Numbered from the stretch's first letter, positions 7,430-16,732 are shown. The stretch: 64,000 nucleotides of DNA from Dyadobacter luteus (GCF_003383615.1 NZ_QNUL01000002.1:494286-558285), one strand, 5' to 3'. A program made the numbers and translations. The notes: a model not told the origin generated them from the sequence alone.

Positions 7430-10400
7430 TTAAAAACCAAGGTTAAATCCTACAGTATAAACTTTGGCAATAGGGTAGCCACCGTAGTCTACGCCAGGTT
7501 CAAGCGGCGCTGCTCCCTGTACGCTCACCTCAGGATTATAGCCTGTGTATTTGGTCCAGGTTACCGGGTTTTGCAGATTTACATACACACGCAATGTTCT
7601 GAGCTTTGCTTTTTCAAGAAGCTTCGGAGGAATGGCGTAGCCGAGAGCAATGTTTCTGATGCGAAGAAAGGAGCCGTCTTCAACAAAAATGGAAGAGATG
7701 TTGGCACTTGCATTGCTATTGGTATAGCGGTTCAGGTCGCGGTTTACACGCGGTGTTCTGCCGTCGCCCGGATCCTGCTCAGATTTCCAGCTATTGGTCA
7801 TTTCTTTCAGACCGTTTGCTGTTCCGGCGTAGTTGGCATAAAACCGTCTTCCCAGATGCAGGATTTCATTGCCCTGAACTCCCTGTAGGAGTACATTCAG
7901 ATCAAATCCTTTGAAAGATACAGTATTGGTCATACCGTATATGAAATCGGGTTGAGGATTGCCGAGTATCGTGCGGTCGTCTGAACTAAGCCGGCCATCG
8001 TTGTTGACATCCGCAAACCGTAGCTGCCCCGGTTTTGAATCGGCAAATTTAGGATTGTTATCGACCTGCTCCTGGTTCATGTAAATGCCTATTGCCTGAT
8101 AGCCATAGAAATTACCCATTGGTTTGCCGATCTGCGTAATATGGCTGCTTGTCAGCTGGTAGTTCCCGTATAAAGGTTCTCCGCTCGGACCGAGTGACAG
8201 CACTTTGTTTCTGTTGAAGGAGATATTGAAATCAGTAGTCCACTTCACAGCCTTGTCGATGTTACGGGTAGTAAGCCCGAATTCCCAGCCCTTGTTTTCG
8301 ATCTTGCCTATATTCTGTCTTGCGCTGGTATAGCCGGTAATAGAGGGAGTAGGTACGTTCAGCAGCAGGTCAGATGTGATTTTTCTGTAATAATCCGCTA
8401 CCAGAAAAATTCTGTTCTGGAACAAACCTAGTTCAAGGCCTACGTCCATCTGCTTATTCTTCTCCCAGCTCAGATTGGGGTTGCTGATTCTATTCGGACC
8501 GAGTCCGTTCACGACCGTCTGGCTGCCGGTTCCGAAGACATAGTTTCTTTTTGCAATTAGTCCTACATGATCGTAGTTACCAATGAAATTGTTACCGGTA
8601 TGTCCGTAGCTGGCGCGAAGTTTCAGTTCATTCACGACAGGCAAATCCTTCATGAATGCCTCTTCGGACAATCTCCATCCTGCCGATACCGAAGGAAATG
8701 TTCCCCATTTGTTATTTTCTCCGAACCGGGAAGAGCCATCGCGACGAATGGTTGCAGTTAGCAAGTACTTACTGGCATAGCTGTAATTGGCGCGGGCCAG
8801 AAATGAAAGTAGTGACCACTCGGTGGCAGTAGTGGTGGCCGAGGAGACGATCCCTGCATTCAGCGTTTCTACAAGATCATTGGGGAAATTGGTAGAATTG
8901 ATCAGCGCATAATCAGAGTGGGCTTTCTGAGCTGTAAATCCACCCAGGATGTTAAAATCGTGTTTGTTCCAGCTTTTAGTGTAGGCAAGCGTATGTTCGA
9001 TCAACCAGTTGTAAGAACTTCTGTTTTCGTTACTTCCTGATGGTATAACAGGAGGCAGTGCTCCACCTATTCCGACAGTGGAGGGTCTGAAGGTTTTGGT
9101 GCCGGAGTTTTGTAAATCGGTTCCCAAAAGCAGTTTGTAGGTCAGGTTGTTGAGAATTTTATACTCTCCGTATACAGTACCGAGCAGCCGAAGTTCATTC
9201 ATGCGGTTCACACGTTCCTTCGCCAGTTTGACAGGATTTTCTATGGCGCTGAAACCATTGCCCAGATCAAGTCCGGTTGTATAAGTTCCGTCTTCTTTGT
9301 AAACAGGCAGATGAGGGGCCATAGTTAATGCCGACAGCACAATCCCTCCGTCAGCCCAGTGCCCTTCCGAATTGGTGGGGTTGCTTATCGTATAAGCAGG
9401 TGTAAGATTAAGCCCGATTTTAAATTTCTTCGAAGCATTTGCTTCCAGATTTACACGGAAGGAATAGCGTTCAAAACCTGAATTTAAGATAATACCATCC
9501 TGCTTGTAGTAGCCACCGGAGGTCATGTAGCGGATGTTTTCATTTCCTCCGCTCAATGTCAGCTGTACATTGTGAGTAGCTGCCTGTCTGAAAATCTCGC
9601 GTTGCCAGTCAGTTCCTTCCCCCAAAGATTCCGGATTCTGCAGCGCAGGCAGGATTTGATAGATGGCTGAGCGTGCAGAGTTTGGGTCATTGGGATTACC
9701 GCCCACATCCACCCAGGCATTGTTGCGGCTGTCCTTGATATACTGCGCAAACTCGCTGGCATTCATCATGTCCATGTGTTTGGTTACGCGTTGGATCCCG
9801 GTGTATGTATCAATATCCACGCGCATTTTGCCCGCTTTTCCACCTTTGGTTGTAACGAGCACAACACCGTTTGAACCGCGTGAACCATATATTGCCGTTG
9901 AAGATGCGTCTTTGAGGATTTCAATAGATTCTATATCATTGGGATTGAGTGCCTTCAATGGATTACTCATCTGGCTGTAATCCGCAGTAACAGGAAATCC
10001 GTCTATTACGTATAAAGGTTCGTTACCAGCTCCTATTGATCCCGTGCCTCTTACCCGGACGCTGAGCCCCCCGCCTGGCGTACCTGTTGACTGTGCGACA
10101 TATACCCCCGGCATTTTCGCTGTCAGCGCACCATCCAGACTGGGTGTGGGAAGTCCCTGAATGTCTTTCGCACTGACAGAGGCGACTGCACCGGTTATGT
10201 CTCCTCTTTTCTGGGTACCGTAGCCAACTACAACGACTTCGTTGAGTGCTTTGATATCGGCCTGTAAAATCACATTTATCTGACTTAGATTACCAACCGG
10301 GGTTTCCCTGGATATATAACCCACAAAGCTGAAAACCAGAATGGCGGAGCTTTCAGGAACAGAGAGTTCATATTGGCCTTCCATGTCGGTGGTTGTACCA

Positions 10401-10912
10401 ATGTTTGAGCCTTTTACTACAACACTTACACCCGGTAGCGCTTCTTTGCCGTCATTACTTGTTACAGTGCCTTTAATGACGCGGTCTGTTGTTTCAGGAG
10501 CGTTGGGCTGAGGAAGTTCCGCGGGCTGTGGCGCTGTGTTTTCCTTTTTGCTTCTTGATAAAAGAATCTGGCTGTTGACTACCCTGTAAGTGATGTCATA
10601 CGGCTTAAGCAAGCGGTCGAGTACTGATGACAGGGTTTCGTTTCTGGCTGTTATGGATACAGGTTCTGTGGTCTTCAGAAGTTCGCTGCTATATGCAAAG
10701 CGCACTTTTGTGTTGGTTTCGATTTTATTGAGCGCTTCCCGCAGGCTCACAGAGGAAAGCTTTAAACTTACTCCACGATTGAGTAGTTCCTGTGCGGGCG
10801 TATGATGTGCATAAGCCATAGCAGACAAAAAGAAAATACACATCAGTTGGTAAAAGGTTACGCGCATAATTGTCAGTAGTGCTCCATGCTTGGAATACAG
10901 GTGTTTCTTCAT
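7430..10912 (-). CDS. SusC/RagA TonB-linked outer membrane transporter with STN domain
   Basis: An 1160-residue TonB-dependent receptor. After the signal peptide (ending near AMAYAHH, residue 36) comes an STN domain (about residues 50-125, SLREALNKIETNTKVRFAY), then a carboxypeptidase-like regulatory domain (about 145-235, IKGTVTSNDGKEALPGVSV), the plug domain starting at EVVVVGYGTQKRGDITGAV, and a 22-strand barrel ending in VYTVGFNLGF. The STN domain lets the transporter signal to a FecR anti-sigma factor, and the fecR and sigma genes lie immediately upstream. It imports an oligosaccharide together with the SusD protein encoded next. Confidence 0.97.
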   Translation of the reverse strand: MKKHLYSKHGALLTIMRVTFYQLMCIFFLSAMAYAHHTPAQELLNRGVSLKLSSVSLREALNKIETNTKVRFAYSSELLKTTEPVSITARNETLSSVLDRLLKPYDITYRVVNSQILLSRSKKENTAPQPAELPQPNAPETTDRVIKGTVTSNDGKEALPGVSVVVKGSNIGTTTDMEGQYELSVPESSAILVFSFVGYISRETPVGNLSQINVILQADIKALNEVVVVGYGTQKRGDITGAVASVSAKDIQGLPTPSLDGALTAKMPGVYVAQSTGTPGGGLSVRVRGTGSIGAGNEPLYVIDGFPVTADYSQMSNPLKALNPNDIESIEILKDASSTAIYGSRGSNGVVLVTTKGGKAGKMRVDIDTYTGIQRVTKHMDMMNASEFAQYIKDSRNNAWVDVGGNPNDPNSARSAIYQILPALQNPESLGEGTDWQREIFRQAATHNVQLTLSGGNENIRYMTSGGYYKQDGIILNSGFERYSFRVNLEANASKKFKIGLNLTPAYTISNPTNSEGHWADGGIVLSALTMAPHLPVYKEDGTYTTGLDLGNGFSAIENPVKLAKERVNRMNELRLLGTVYGEYKILNNLTYKLLLGTDLQNSGTKTFRPSTVGIGGALPPVIPSGSNENRSSYNWLIEHTLAYTKSWNKHDFNILGGFTAQKAHSDYALINSTNFPNDLVETLNAGIVSSATTTATEWSLLSFLARANYSYASKYLLTATIRRDGSSRFGENNKWGTFPSVSAGWRLSEEAFMKDLPVVNELKLRASYGHTGNNFIGNYDHVGLIAKRNYVFGTGSQTVVNGLGPNRISNPNLSWEKNKQMDVGLELGLFQNRIFLVADYYRKITSDLLLNVPTPSITGYTSARQNIGKIENKGWEFGLTTRNIDKAVKWTTDFNISFNRNKVLSLGPSGEPLYGNYQLTSSHITQIGKPMGNFYGYQAIGIYMNQEQVDNNPKFADSKPGQLRFADVNNDGRLSSDDRTILGNPQPDFIYGMTNTVSFKGFDLNVLLQGVQGNEILHLGRRFYANYAGTANGLKEMTNSWKSEQDPGDGRTPRVNRDLNRYTNSNASANISSIFVEDGSFLRIRNIALGYAIPPKLLEKAKLRTLRVYVNLQNPVTWTKYTGYNPEVSVQGAAPLEPGVDYGGYPIAKVYTVGFNLGF

Positions 10913-10919
10913 AATTTTA
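10890..10919 (+). promoter_or_regulatory. candidate plus-strand promoter opposite the susC start
   Basis: TTG at 10890-10892, a 19-nt spacer and TAATTTTA at 10912-10919 match the Bacteroidota consensus TTG-N19-TAnnTTTG except for the last base. It points away from susC, with no protein gene downstream on this strand before the terminator at 10979-11013. Confidence 0.45.
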
Positions 10920-10925
10920 CGAATG

Positions 10926-11013
10926 ACTGGTTATTGATCGGAAAAATCGGCCGCTTCCGGCGGTATAGTCAGTTGTTGATCAGGAGTGTTGCAACCACTC
11001 CTGATTTTTTTTT
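10926..11013 (+). ncRNA. candidate cis-antisense small RNA opposite the susC leader
   Basis: A promoter-like element (10890-10919) and an intrinsic terminator (10979-11013) on the plus strand would bound an RNA of roughly 88 nt. It would lie entirely opposite the leader between fecR and susC, which are read on the minus strand. Antisense RNAs in this position are known to repress glycan utilisation loci in Bacteroides (the DonS type). The start point is estimated from the -7 position. Transcription has not been shown, so this is inference from two signals. Confidence 0.4.
10979..11013 (+). terminator. intrinsic terminator on the strand opposite fecR-susC
   Basis: A 10-bp perfect stem (10979-10988 with 10996-11005, 7-nt loop) is followed by nine T residues on the plus strand (11005-11013). 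The T run is on the strand opposite to all nearby genes, so it cannot terminate fecR. It supports an antisense transcript. Confidence 0.8.
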
Positions 11014-11083
11014 GACATGGATATTGCTGCTTTATTTCATAGGCAAAACAGAATTGGCGGGTTGATAAAGGTTTAGGAATAGT

Positions 11084-12085
11084 CTAGTTTTCACTACATC
11101 CGCTTCCGGACAGGGTGATATGATTGCCCTCCATTTCATAAGTAGAGCCTAGGAGTGTGTTGAGCATTTCCAGGATTTCCGGCAGGTTCTGGCGATCAAA
11201 ATCAACCTTCAATACGCAGCCTTTCATGGCCGGGTTGGAGAGTGAGATTTTTACCCGAAACGTTTTCTGCAGCCGGCTTGTGATCTCTGTAAGGCTGGCA
11301 TCATCGAAAGTAAGTGAAACGGGTTGCCATGGTTCTGCATCGGTTTTTTTCTCCTCTATCTGATTTAGTGTAATTCCGCTGGTGCTGGTACTGAAAACGG
11401 CCTGTTGCTGAGGTTTTAACAGCACGGTTTCACTTTCATTTGTGTTGTCTGAGGCACTTACCGAAACACTGCCGGTCACGACAGACACCAGATACTTCTC
11501 ATCATTTTTTCTGGCCTGGATGTTAAAACTTGTACCTAATACCTGTGTTTTAAGCTTGTTTGTCAGGATAATAAATGGTTTTTCGGGATTTCGGGTAATA
11601 TCGAAGAATGCTTCGCCAGTGAAGTTAATTTCACGTGTAGAGGCGTTGAACTTCCTGGGGTGCTCAATTACAGATCCTGGTTGCAGCCAAACAATACTTT
11701 CATCAGGAAGCTGGTAACGCGCAGTTTTTTTCTGCGTGTTACTGAACCGGACAGGTTGAATGGTGGCAGTAAGCTGTTTTATGTCCCCGGTCTGGCTTGT
11801 GTAGAATATATAACCCAGAGAGAGAAGCAATACAGCAGCAATGCCACTTACATATATCCACAGTCTTGAAATGGAGTTTTGCCTTTTGTAGGAAACAGTA
11901 TTTTTTTCAAAAACCTGTTCTTCTATTTTTCGGTAAAGTAACTCTTCGTCCCATTCACTGAATGTCTCTCCGGATTTCAAATCCAGGGATTGGTACCAGG
12001 AATCCACTAGTGCCTTTTCAGCCTCTGTGCATTCATTGGACAGGTATCTTTTGAGGATTTCAGATGAAGGCGCTTTATGGTTCAT
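11084..12085 (-). CDS. FecR-family anti-sigma factor
   Basis: A 333-residue inner membrane protein. The N-terminal cytoplasmic part (about 1-68, LSNECTEAEKALVDSWYQS) would hold the sigma factor. A membrane segment spans about 72-92 (LWIYVSGIAAVLLLSLGYIF), and the periplasmic FecR domain follows (LPDESIVWLQPGSVIEHPRKF ... VLGTSFNIQA). A DUF4974-type C-terminal domain (about 265-328, LTFDDASLTEITSRLQKTF) is probably the partner of the STN domain of SusC. The gene is between the sigma factor and susC genes on the same strand, the usual trans-envelope signalling order. Confidence 0.95.
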   Translation of the reverse strand: MNHKAPSSEILKRYLSNECTEAEKALVDSWYQSLDLKSGETFSEWDEELLYRKIEEQVFEKNTVSYKRQNSISRLWIYVSGIAAVLLLSLGYIFYTSQTGDIKQLTATIQPVRFSNTQKKTARYQLPDESIVWLQPGSVIEHPRKFNASTREINFTGEAFFDITRNPEKPFIILTNKLKTQVLGTSFNIQARKNDEKYLVSVVTGSVSVSASDNTNESETVLLKPQQQAVFSTSTSGITLNQIEEKKTDAEPWQPVSLTFDDASLTEITSRLQKTFRVKISLSNPAMKGCVLKVDFDRQNLPEILEMLNTLLGSTYEMEGNHITLSGSGCSEN

Positions 12086-12202
12086 TGTTGTATAAGTATT
12101 CTATGTTAAAATGTAACATATACCTATACAGTCGGGCGCAAAAGAAGATATCCCTTACTTGATATATAAATTTTTTTGCAAGAAACTGGATAATTTTTCT
12201 TG

Positions 12203-12781
12203 CTAGAAGCAAGATATGCCCAGCAGTGCAAAGGCAATGTAATCTTTCATTTCAATGCGCAGCAGGCGTAATGCTTTTGAAATGTGGGCTTCTACGGTCT
12301 TCTCGGAGATTTCCATAGATTGCGCTATTTCCTTCATGCTGAATCCTTTACGGCTTAGCTCGAAGGCTGTGCGGCATTTTGGAGGAAGTTTGGTAAGCGA
12401 TTGTTCGTAGAGATTGCTTAATACATTCAGGTTGAGGTATTCCTGCGTATTGTCAATACCCGGGATCTCGACATCGTCAAGAGGAAGAAGCGCTTTTTTC
12501 TGTTCTCTGTGGTAATGGTCTATGACATTGTTTTTGAGTATACCGCTCAGGTAGGCCTGAACATTTTTTTCTATGTCAAAAGTCTGGCGTTTGATCCAGA
12601 ATTTAATAAAGGTATCCTGCACGATATCTTCCGCTACAGACTTGGATCCTGTTTTACGGATGGCAGTGTAAACAAGAAACCGGACGTGACGCTGATAGAG
12701 CTCAGCAAAAGCCAACTCATTATCCTGTACACAGATCAACTGTACAAGTTCTTCATCCGAATGTTTGTCCCACTTTTTCAC
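12203..12781 (-). CDS. ECF-type RNA polymerase sigma-70 factor
   Basis: A 192-residue sigma factor of the extracytoplasmic function group. Region 2 includes FAELYQRHVRFLVYTAIRK and AEDIVQDTFIKFW, and region 4 contains KCRTAFELSRKGFSMKEIAQSMEISEKTVEAHISKAL, a helix-turn-helix. It precedes fecR by 117 bases and probably transcribes the downstream susCD-BNR-4 genes when the anti-sigma factor is released. The C-terminus (YIAFALLGISCF) is hydrophobic, as often seen in this subgroup. Confidence 0.95.
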   Translation of the reverse strand: MKKWDKHSDEELVQLICVQDNELAFAELYQRHVRFLVYTAIRKTGSKSVAEDIVQDTFIKFWIKRQTFDIEKNVQAYLSGILKNNVIDHYHREQKKALLPLDDVEIPGIDNTQEYLNLNVLSNLYEQSLTKLPPKCRTAFELSRKGFSMKEIAQSMEISEKTVEAHISKALRLLRIEMKDYIAFALLGISCF

Positions 12782-13050
12782 TGAATATTATCTTATCGAT
12801 CTGCCTTTAAAAGACAGAAGTTATACTGATATACCTTACAAATGAGCTATGTTGGCACGATTAATTTTGGTGATCATATCATATTCTGCGAGGAATAATG
12901 TTCTTTTGGTTCGCCAGCAGAACGGATAACGTTGTTTGTCAACTGTTTCACCGGCAAGAGTCAAAAAAATATATTGATTTTGAGAAATAGTTTAATAAAA
13001 TTATAAATCTTACGTACCAATACTTGATTTTTTTAAAAGAACAGAATCTA

Positions 13051-15075
13051 ATGGCTAAGTCGACTGGTAAAAATAAAGCTGCTTCAATAACCGAACCTGC
13101 CGCGAGCAACGGCGCTGACATGCAAGTGAAACAATTTAACCCGGTAGAAGCAGTTAGCCGCTTTACGGATTTTGACATTCATCTTTTCCGTCAGGGGAAA
13201 CACTTCAAATTATACGAAAAGCTTGGGTCGCATGTGATGGAACATGAGGGGGTAGTTGGTACCTACTTTGCGGTTTGGGCTCCCAATGCAAAATCGATTG
13301 TGGTAACAGGAAACTTCAATGGCTGGAGCCGCGATACACACCATCTTTCGTCTCGTTGGGACAGCTCCGGAATATGGGAGGGTTGGATTGCTAATGTAGG
13401 GGTAGGAGAGGTTTACAAGTATTTTATTGTATCCAATGACGGCCAACATCTGGAGAAAGCGGATCCGTTTGCTCTTTGGTGTGAAGTCGCACCCAGAACG
13501 GCATCTATTGTATGGGATACATGGTATGAGTGGAAGGATGCGGACTGGATGAAAAACAGGAAGGAAAAGAATAAGCTCAATGCGCCTGTATCTGTGTACG
13601 AAGTGCATCTTGGATCCTGGCAGCGTGACCCTTCCGATCCGGAAAGATTTCTGACTTTTAAGGAGATTGCCGTAAGTCTTGTGCCTTATGTAAAGGAAAT
13701 GGGTTTTACGCACGTGGAATTGATGCCGATTATGGAGCATCCTTATCCGCCATCCTGGGGATATCAGATCACAGGTTATTTCTCAGTGGCTTCCCGCCAG
13801 GGGACGCCTCAGGAGCTGATGTATCTGATTGATGCGCTGCATCAGGAGGGAATCGGCGTTTATATGGACTGGGTACCTTCCCATTTCCCGGGCGATGCAC
13901 ACGGGCTTTACAGGTTTGACGGAACTGCCCTATATGAGCACGAAGATCCAAGAAAAGGTTATCATCCCGATTGGAAGAGTTACATATTTAACTATGGGCG
14001 TAATGAAGTAAGATCGTTTCTGATCAGCAATGCCCTTTTTTGGCTCGACCGTTACCATACTGACGGATTAAGGGTGGACGCTGTTGCATCCATGCTGTAT
14101 CTGGATTATTCCCGAAATCACGGAGAATGGATTCCTAATGAGTTTGGAGGCAGAGAAAATCTGGAGGCCATTTCTTTACTTAGGGAAATGAATATAGCCG
14201 CATACACCGCGTTCCCCGATATTCAAACGATCGCAGAAGAGTCGACCGCTTTCCCGGGTGTATCACGTCCTGTGTTTGTAGGAGGGCTTGGTTTCGGAAT
14301 GAAATGGATGATGGGGTGGATGAACGATACACTTAAATATTTCGAGAAAGATTCTGCATTCAGAAAATGGCATCAGGATCAGCTTACATTTAGTCTTGTC
14401 TACGCTTTCTCTGAAAACTTTATGCTGCCTTTCTCTCATGATGAGGTGGTGTATGGCAAGAAATCGCTGATCAATAAAATGCCAGGTGACGAGTGGCAAA
14501 AGTTTGCTAATCTTCGGGTGATGTTCAGCTATATGTTTACCCATCCGGGAACTAAGCTTGTCTTCATGGGTGGAGAATTCGGGCAGACTTCCGAGTGGAA
14601 CTTCCAGCAGAGCCTGGATTGGCATTTGCTCGAATTTGAACCGCATAAAGGAATCAAGGAGTGTGTAAAGGCATTGAACCAACTTTACAGGACGGAGCCT
14701 GCCATGTTTGAACATTCTTTCTCTCAGGAAGGTTTTGAGTGGATTGATACGCAGGACAGAGAAAATTCGGTATTGGTATACGCCAGAAAATCTTCTAACC
14801 CGGATCTGGATCTGGTTGTCATTCTGAATTTGACGCCTGTAACAAGGCCCGGTTACAAAGTGGGGGTGCTTTCAGAAGGAAATTGGCAGGAGATTTTTAA
14901 TTCCGATGCGGAGCAGTTTCATGGAAGTGGCGTGATAAACAGCGGTCTGTTGAAAGCCAGCCCTGATCAATGGCATGGGAGAGCGAATTCTGTTGTGATT
15001 GATTTGCCTCCGATGGGCGCTGTTGTTTTGAAGAAAAATCCCGATAAGAAAGCGAAAGTAACCAGAACAAAATAG
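13051..15075 (+). CDS. glgB: 1,4-alpha-glucan branching enzyme
   Basis: A 674-residue GH13 enzyme that makes alpha-1,6 branches in glycogen. It has a CBM48 domain (about 45-150, GTYFAVWAPNAKSIVVTGNFNGW) and the catalytic barrel, with nucleophile D343 in GLRVDAVASMLYLDYSR, acid/base glutamate at E396/E397 in IAEEST and D464 in SHDEVV. An all-beta C-terminal domain follows. ATG at 13051 is preferred over an in-frame TTG at 13024, because the sequence between is AT-rich leader. A hairpin terminator follows at 15117. No other glycogen genes are in the window. Confidence 0.96.
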   Translation: MAKSTGKNKAASITEPAASNGADMQVKQFNPVEAVSRFTDFDIHLFRQGKHFKLYEKLGSHVMEHEGVVGTYFAVWAPNAKSIVVTGNFNGWSRDTHHLSSRWDSSGIWEGWIANVGVGEVYKYFIVSNDGQHLEKADPFALWCEVAPRTASIVWDTWYEWKDADWMKNRKEKNKLNAPVSVYEVHLGSWQRDPSDPERFLTFKEIAVSLVPYVKEMGFTHVELMPIMEHPYPPSWGYQITGYFSVASRQGTPQELMYLIDALHQEGIGVYMDWVPSHFPGDAHGLYRFDGTALYEHEDPRKGYHPDWKSYIFNYGRNEVRSFLISNALFWLDRYHTDGLRVDAVASMLYLDYSRNHGEWIPNEFGGRENLEAISLLREMNIAAYTAFPDIQTIAEESTAFPGVSRPVFVGGLGFGMKWMMGWMNDTLKYFEKDSAFRKWHQDQLTFSLVYAFSENFMLPFSHDEVVYGKKSLINKMPGDEWQKFANLRVMFSYMFTHPGTKLVFMGGEFGQTSEWNFQQSLDWHLLEFEPHKGIKECVKALNQLYRTEPAMFEHSFSQEGFEWIDTQDRENSVLVYARKSSNPDLDLVVILNLTPVTRPGYKVGVLSEGNWQEIFNSDAEQFHGSGVINSGLLKASPDQWHGRANSVVIDLPPMGAVVLKKNPDKKAKVTRTK

Positions 15076-15116
15076 AAGCACTACTAGGAAGAGTACAAAA
15101 TTGTAGTAAGTTTTAT

Positions 15117-15147
15117 AAGGCAGGGGTATATCTCTGCCTTATTTTTT
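15117..15147 (+). terminator. intrinsic terminator after glgB
   Basis: Arms AAGGCAG (15117-15123) and CTGCCTT (15134-15140) with a 10-nt loop are followed by ATTTTTTC. It lies 41 bases after the glgB stop and directly before the promoter of the next gene. Confidence 0.75.
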
Positions 15148-15158
15148 CAACATTTTTC

Positions 15159-15166
15159 TAACTTTG
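15159..15166 (+). promoter_or_regulatory. -7 box for the outer membrane protein gene
   Basis: TAACTTTG is an exact match to the Bacteroidota -7 consensus TAnnTTTG, 22 bases before the ATG at 15189 and just after the glgB terminator. No clear TTG is found at the -33 distance. Confidence 0.5.
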
Positions 15167-15188
15167 CCGTTCAACTATTTTCGACAAA

Positions 15189-15872
15189 ATGAAATTGACA
15201 AGATTAGCAGTTTTCTTCTTTTTGATTTTTTCTCTTGACGGTATGGCGCAGCAGCTGGGACGGGTTACTTCCGGACTGGATGTGGGAGTGGGCAGTAAGA
15301 AAGATCTCTGGGTACCTTCCATCACCTACCATCAGGAATTGAGTTTAAATAATTTTTCCTGGTTTCGGATTGGGTGGGGGATCAGAGGGGCAAGTGTTTT
15401 CGCCGGCCAGACAGACCTCACACCTAAAAATAGTGCGCTTTCGGGAGATACACTGAAATTTGGTAAAATTACGTCAACAAGCCTCAGCTTTCTGGTAGGA
15501 GCAAATGTCCGTTTATGGAGATTTGATATCGGAGCCAATACTGACTTATTCGGGTTATCCTTCGGTGCAAAACGCGGAGGATTATACGACCAGAATAGAC
15601 TTCCGTTCAATGAAGAATCCGAAAAGTATAATAATTACATACCGGGTAGTCCTGTAGTGTTGAATGCAGTACCATTGGTCCTTGATAATCAAAATGGTCA
15701 GTCTGAGATTTATGTGCGATATTGGATTGCAGATCAGATTGGCATCAAGCTGGGCTATGTTCACGGAAGAGTGACGTATTCAACAGATGTGAAATTAGCT
15801 AACGACCAAACCCGCTTTTCAACTACGTACGGAATACCATACGTAGCGATCGCATTCCCTCTATATAACTAG
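15189..15872 (+). CDS. outer membrane beta-barrel protein, unknown function
   Basis: A 227-residue protein with a signal peptide (MKLTRLAVFFFLIFSLDGMAQ) and alternating polar/hydrophobic strands rich in aromatic residues (FSWFRIGWGIRGA, LWRFDIGANTDLFGLSFGAK, IKLGYVHGRVTYS). The C-terminus VAIAFPLYN resembles the final strand of a barrel. Long glycine- and tyrosine-rich strands suggest 8 to 10 strands. It probably shares a transcript with the NUDIX gene 14 bases downstream. No specific family was recognised. Confidence 0.75.
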   Translation: MKLTRLAVFFFLIFSLDGMAQQLGRVTSGLDVGVGSKKDLWVPSITYHQELSLNNFSWFRIGWGIRGASVFAGQTDLTPKNSALSGDTLKFGKITSTSLSFLVGANVRLWRFDIGANTDLFGLSFGAKRGGLYDQNRLPFNEESEKYNNYIPGSPVVLNAVPLVLDNQNGQSEIYVRYWIADQIGIKLGYVHGRVTYSTDVKLANDQTRFSTTYGIPYVAIAFPLYN

Positions 15873-15886
15873 ATTTATTACTTCTA

Positions 15887-16558
15887 ATGGCAGAACAGCT
15901 GACAGATTCCCATAAATTCAATCTTTGGAAGAACAGATTGGAGAAAAATGGAATGGATGTTCACAGGGTAGATGAGCTCTATTCCAGAAGAAACGGGAAA
16001 GGAGAAATACTTTTCTCCCTTTTGTATACAAACGCGACCACGCCGGAAGGTAATAAAATTCCGCCTATATGCTTTTTGAAAGGCGAAGTGGTATGTGTTC
16101 TGGTCAGCTTCATTGACTCAGTTACACGTGAAAAATACCTGCTTTTGGTTCGTCAGCGTCGAATCTGCGACGGATCACTGACGTATGAGCATCCGGCCGG
16201 TATGCTCGACAGTGAAAGTGACGCGGCAGAAGTAGCAGCCCGTGAGGTTTGGGAAGAAACAGGGATTAAGGTAGAAAAAGAGCAGCTGATAGCCTTGCAC
16301 GATGAGCCCTATTATCCTTCAACCGGCACGAGCGATGAGGCCATGTACTTGTTTTATTGCGAACTGGAGTTGACACAAGAACAAATCCAGAGCTATCATA
16401 ACAAGAGTCAGGGACTACTTTCTGACCACGAATACATCGAAACGTTTGTAGTTCCGTTCGCAAAAGGACATAAGCTCATCACGAATGTAAATGGCATTTT
16501 GCTTGACTACATGTATCTCAAGTCGGTGGGAGACTGGGAGTTACTTAAAAGCTTGTAA
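15887..16558 (+). CDS. NUDIX hydrolase
   Basis: A 223-residue NUDIX-fold protein. The box runs GMLDSESDAAEVAAREVWEE and then TGI, close to the consensus GX5EX7REUXEEXGU; the REVWEE core with the metal-binding glutamates is intact, but the first Glu position is Ser, with Glu one residue earlier. Length and the preceding LLLVRQRRI...TYEHPAG segment resemble ADP-ribose or sugar-nucleotide pyrophosphatases, which usually show the same EHPAG element. The long N-terminal part (about 1-75) is typical of that group. The substrate is not certain. Confidence 0.88.
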   Translation: MAEQLTDSHKFNLWKNRLEKNGMDVHRVDELYSRRNGKGEILFSLLYTNATTPEGNKIPPICFLKGEVVCVLVSFIDSVTREKYLLLVRQRRICDGSLTYEHPAGMLDSESDAAEVAAREVWEETGIKVEKEQLIALHDEPYYPSTGTSDEAMYLFYCELELTQEQIQSYHNKSQGLLSDHEYIETFVVPFAKGHKLITNVNGILLDYMYLKSVGDWELLKSL

Positions 16559-16630
16559 GCTGCTCGAAACGATGCGAAAGCCCGCCTAAACAAATTTTTC
16601 TGAAAACTATCAAAAAAGTAAAATAGCGGC

Positions 16631-16638
16631 TATATTTG
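16631..16638 (+). promoter_or_regulatory. -7 box for tRNA-Arg
   Basis: TATATTTG matches TAnnTTTG exactly and lies 18 bases before the tRNA. A TTG at the -33 distance is not evident. Confidence 0.5.
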
Positions 16639-16656
16639 CACCCCGTTACAATACCT

Positions 16657-16731
16657 GCACCCGTAGTTCAATGGATAGAATTGTGGTTTCCGGTACCATC
16701 GATAGGGGTTCGAATCCCTTCGGGTGCACCA
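16657..16731 (+). tRNA. tRNA-Arg (anticodon CCG)
   Basis: A 75-nt tRNA with a full cloverleaf: acceptor GCACCCG paired with CGGGTGC, D stem GTTC/GAAT, anticodon stem GTGGT/ACCAT around loop TTCCGGT (anticodon CCG, reading CGG), T stem AGGGG/CCCTT with loop TTCGAAT. The CCA end is encoded. Its 3' side adjoins a recombinase remnant on the other strand, so it probably served as an integration site. Confidence 0.97.
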
Positions 16732-16732
16732 T

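Noticed and set aside
7571..7914. Plus-strand frames inside the first susC gene
   Set aside because: They are shadow frames opposite the barrel-coding part, without promoter, start context or homology.
13024..13050. TTG start 9 codons upstream of the glgB ATG
   Set aside because: The intervening sequence is AT-rich leader and the ATG at 13051 gives the usual N-terminus.
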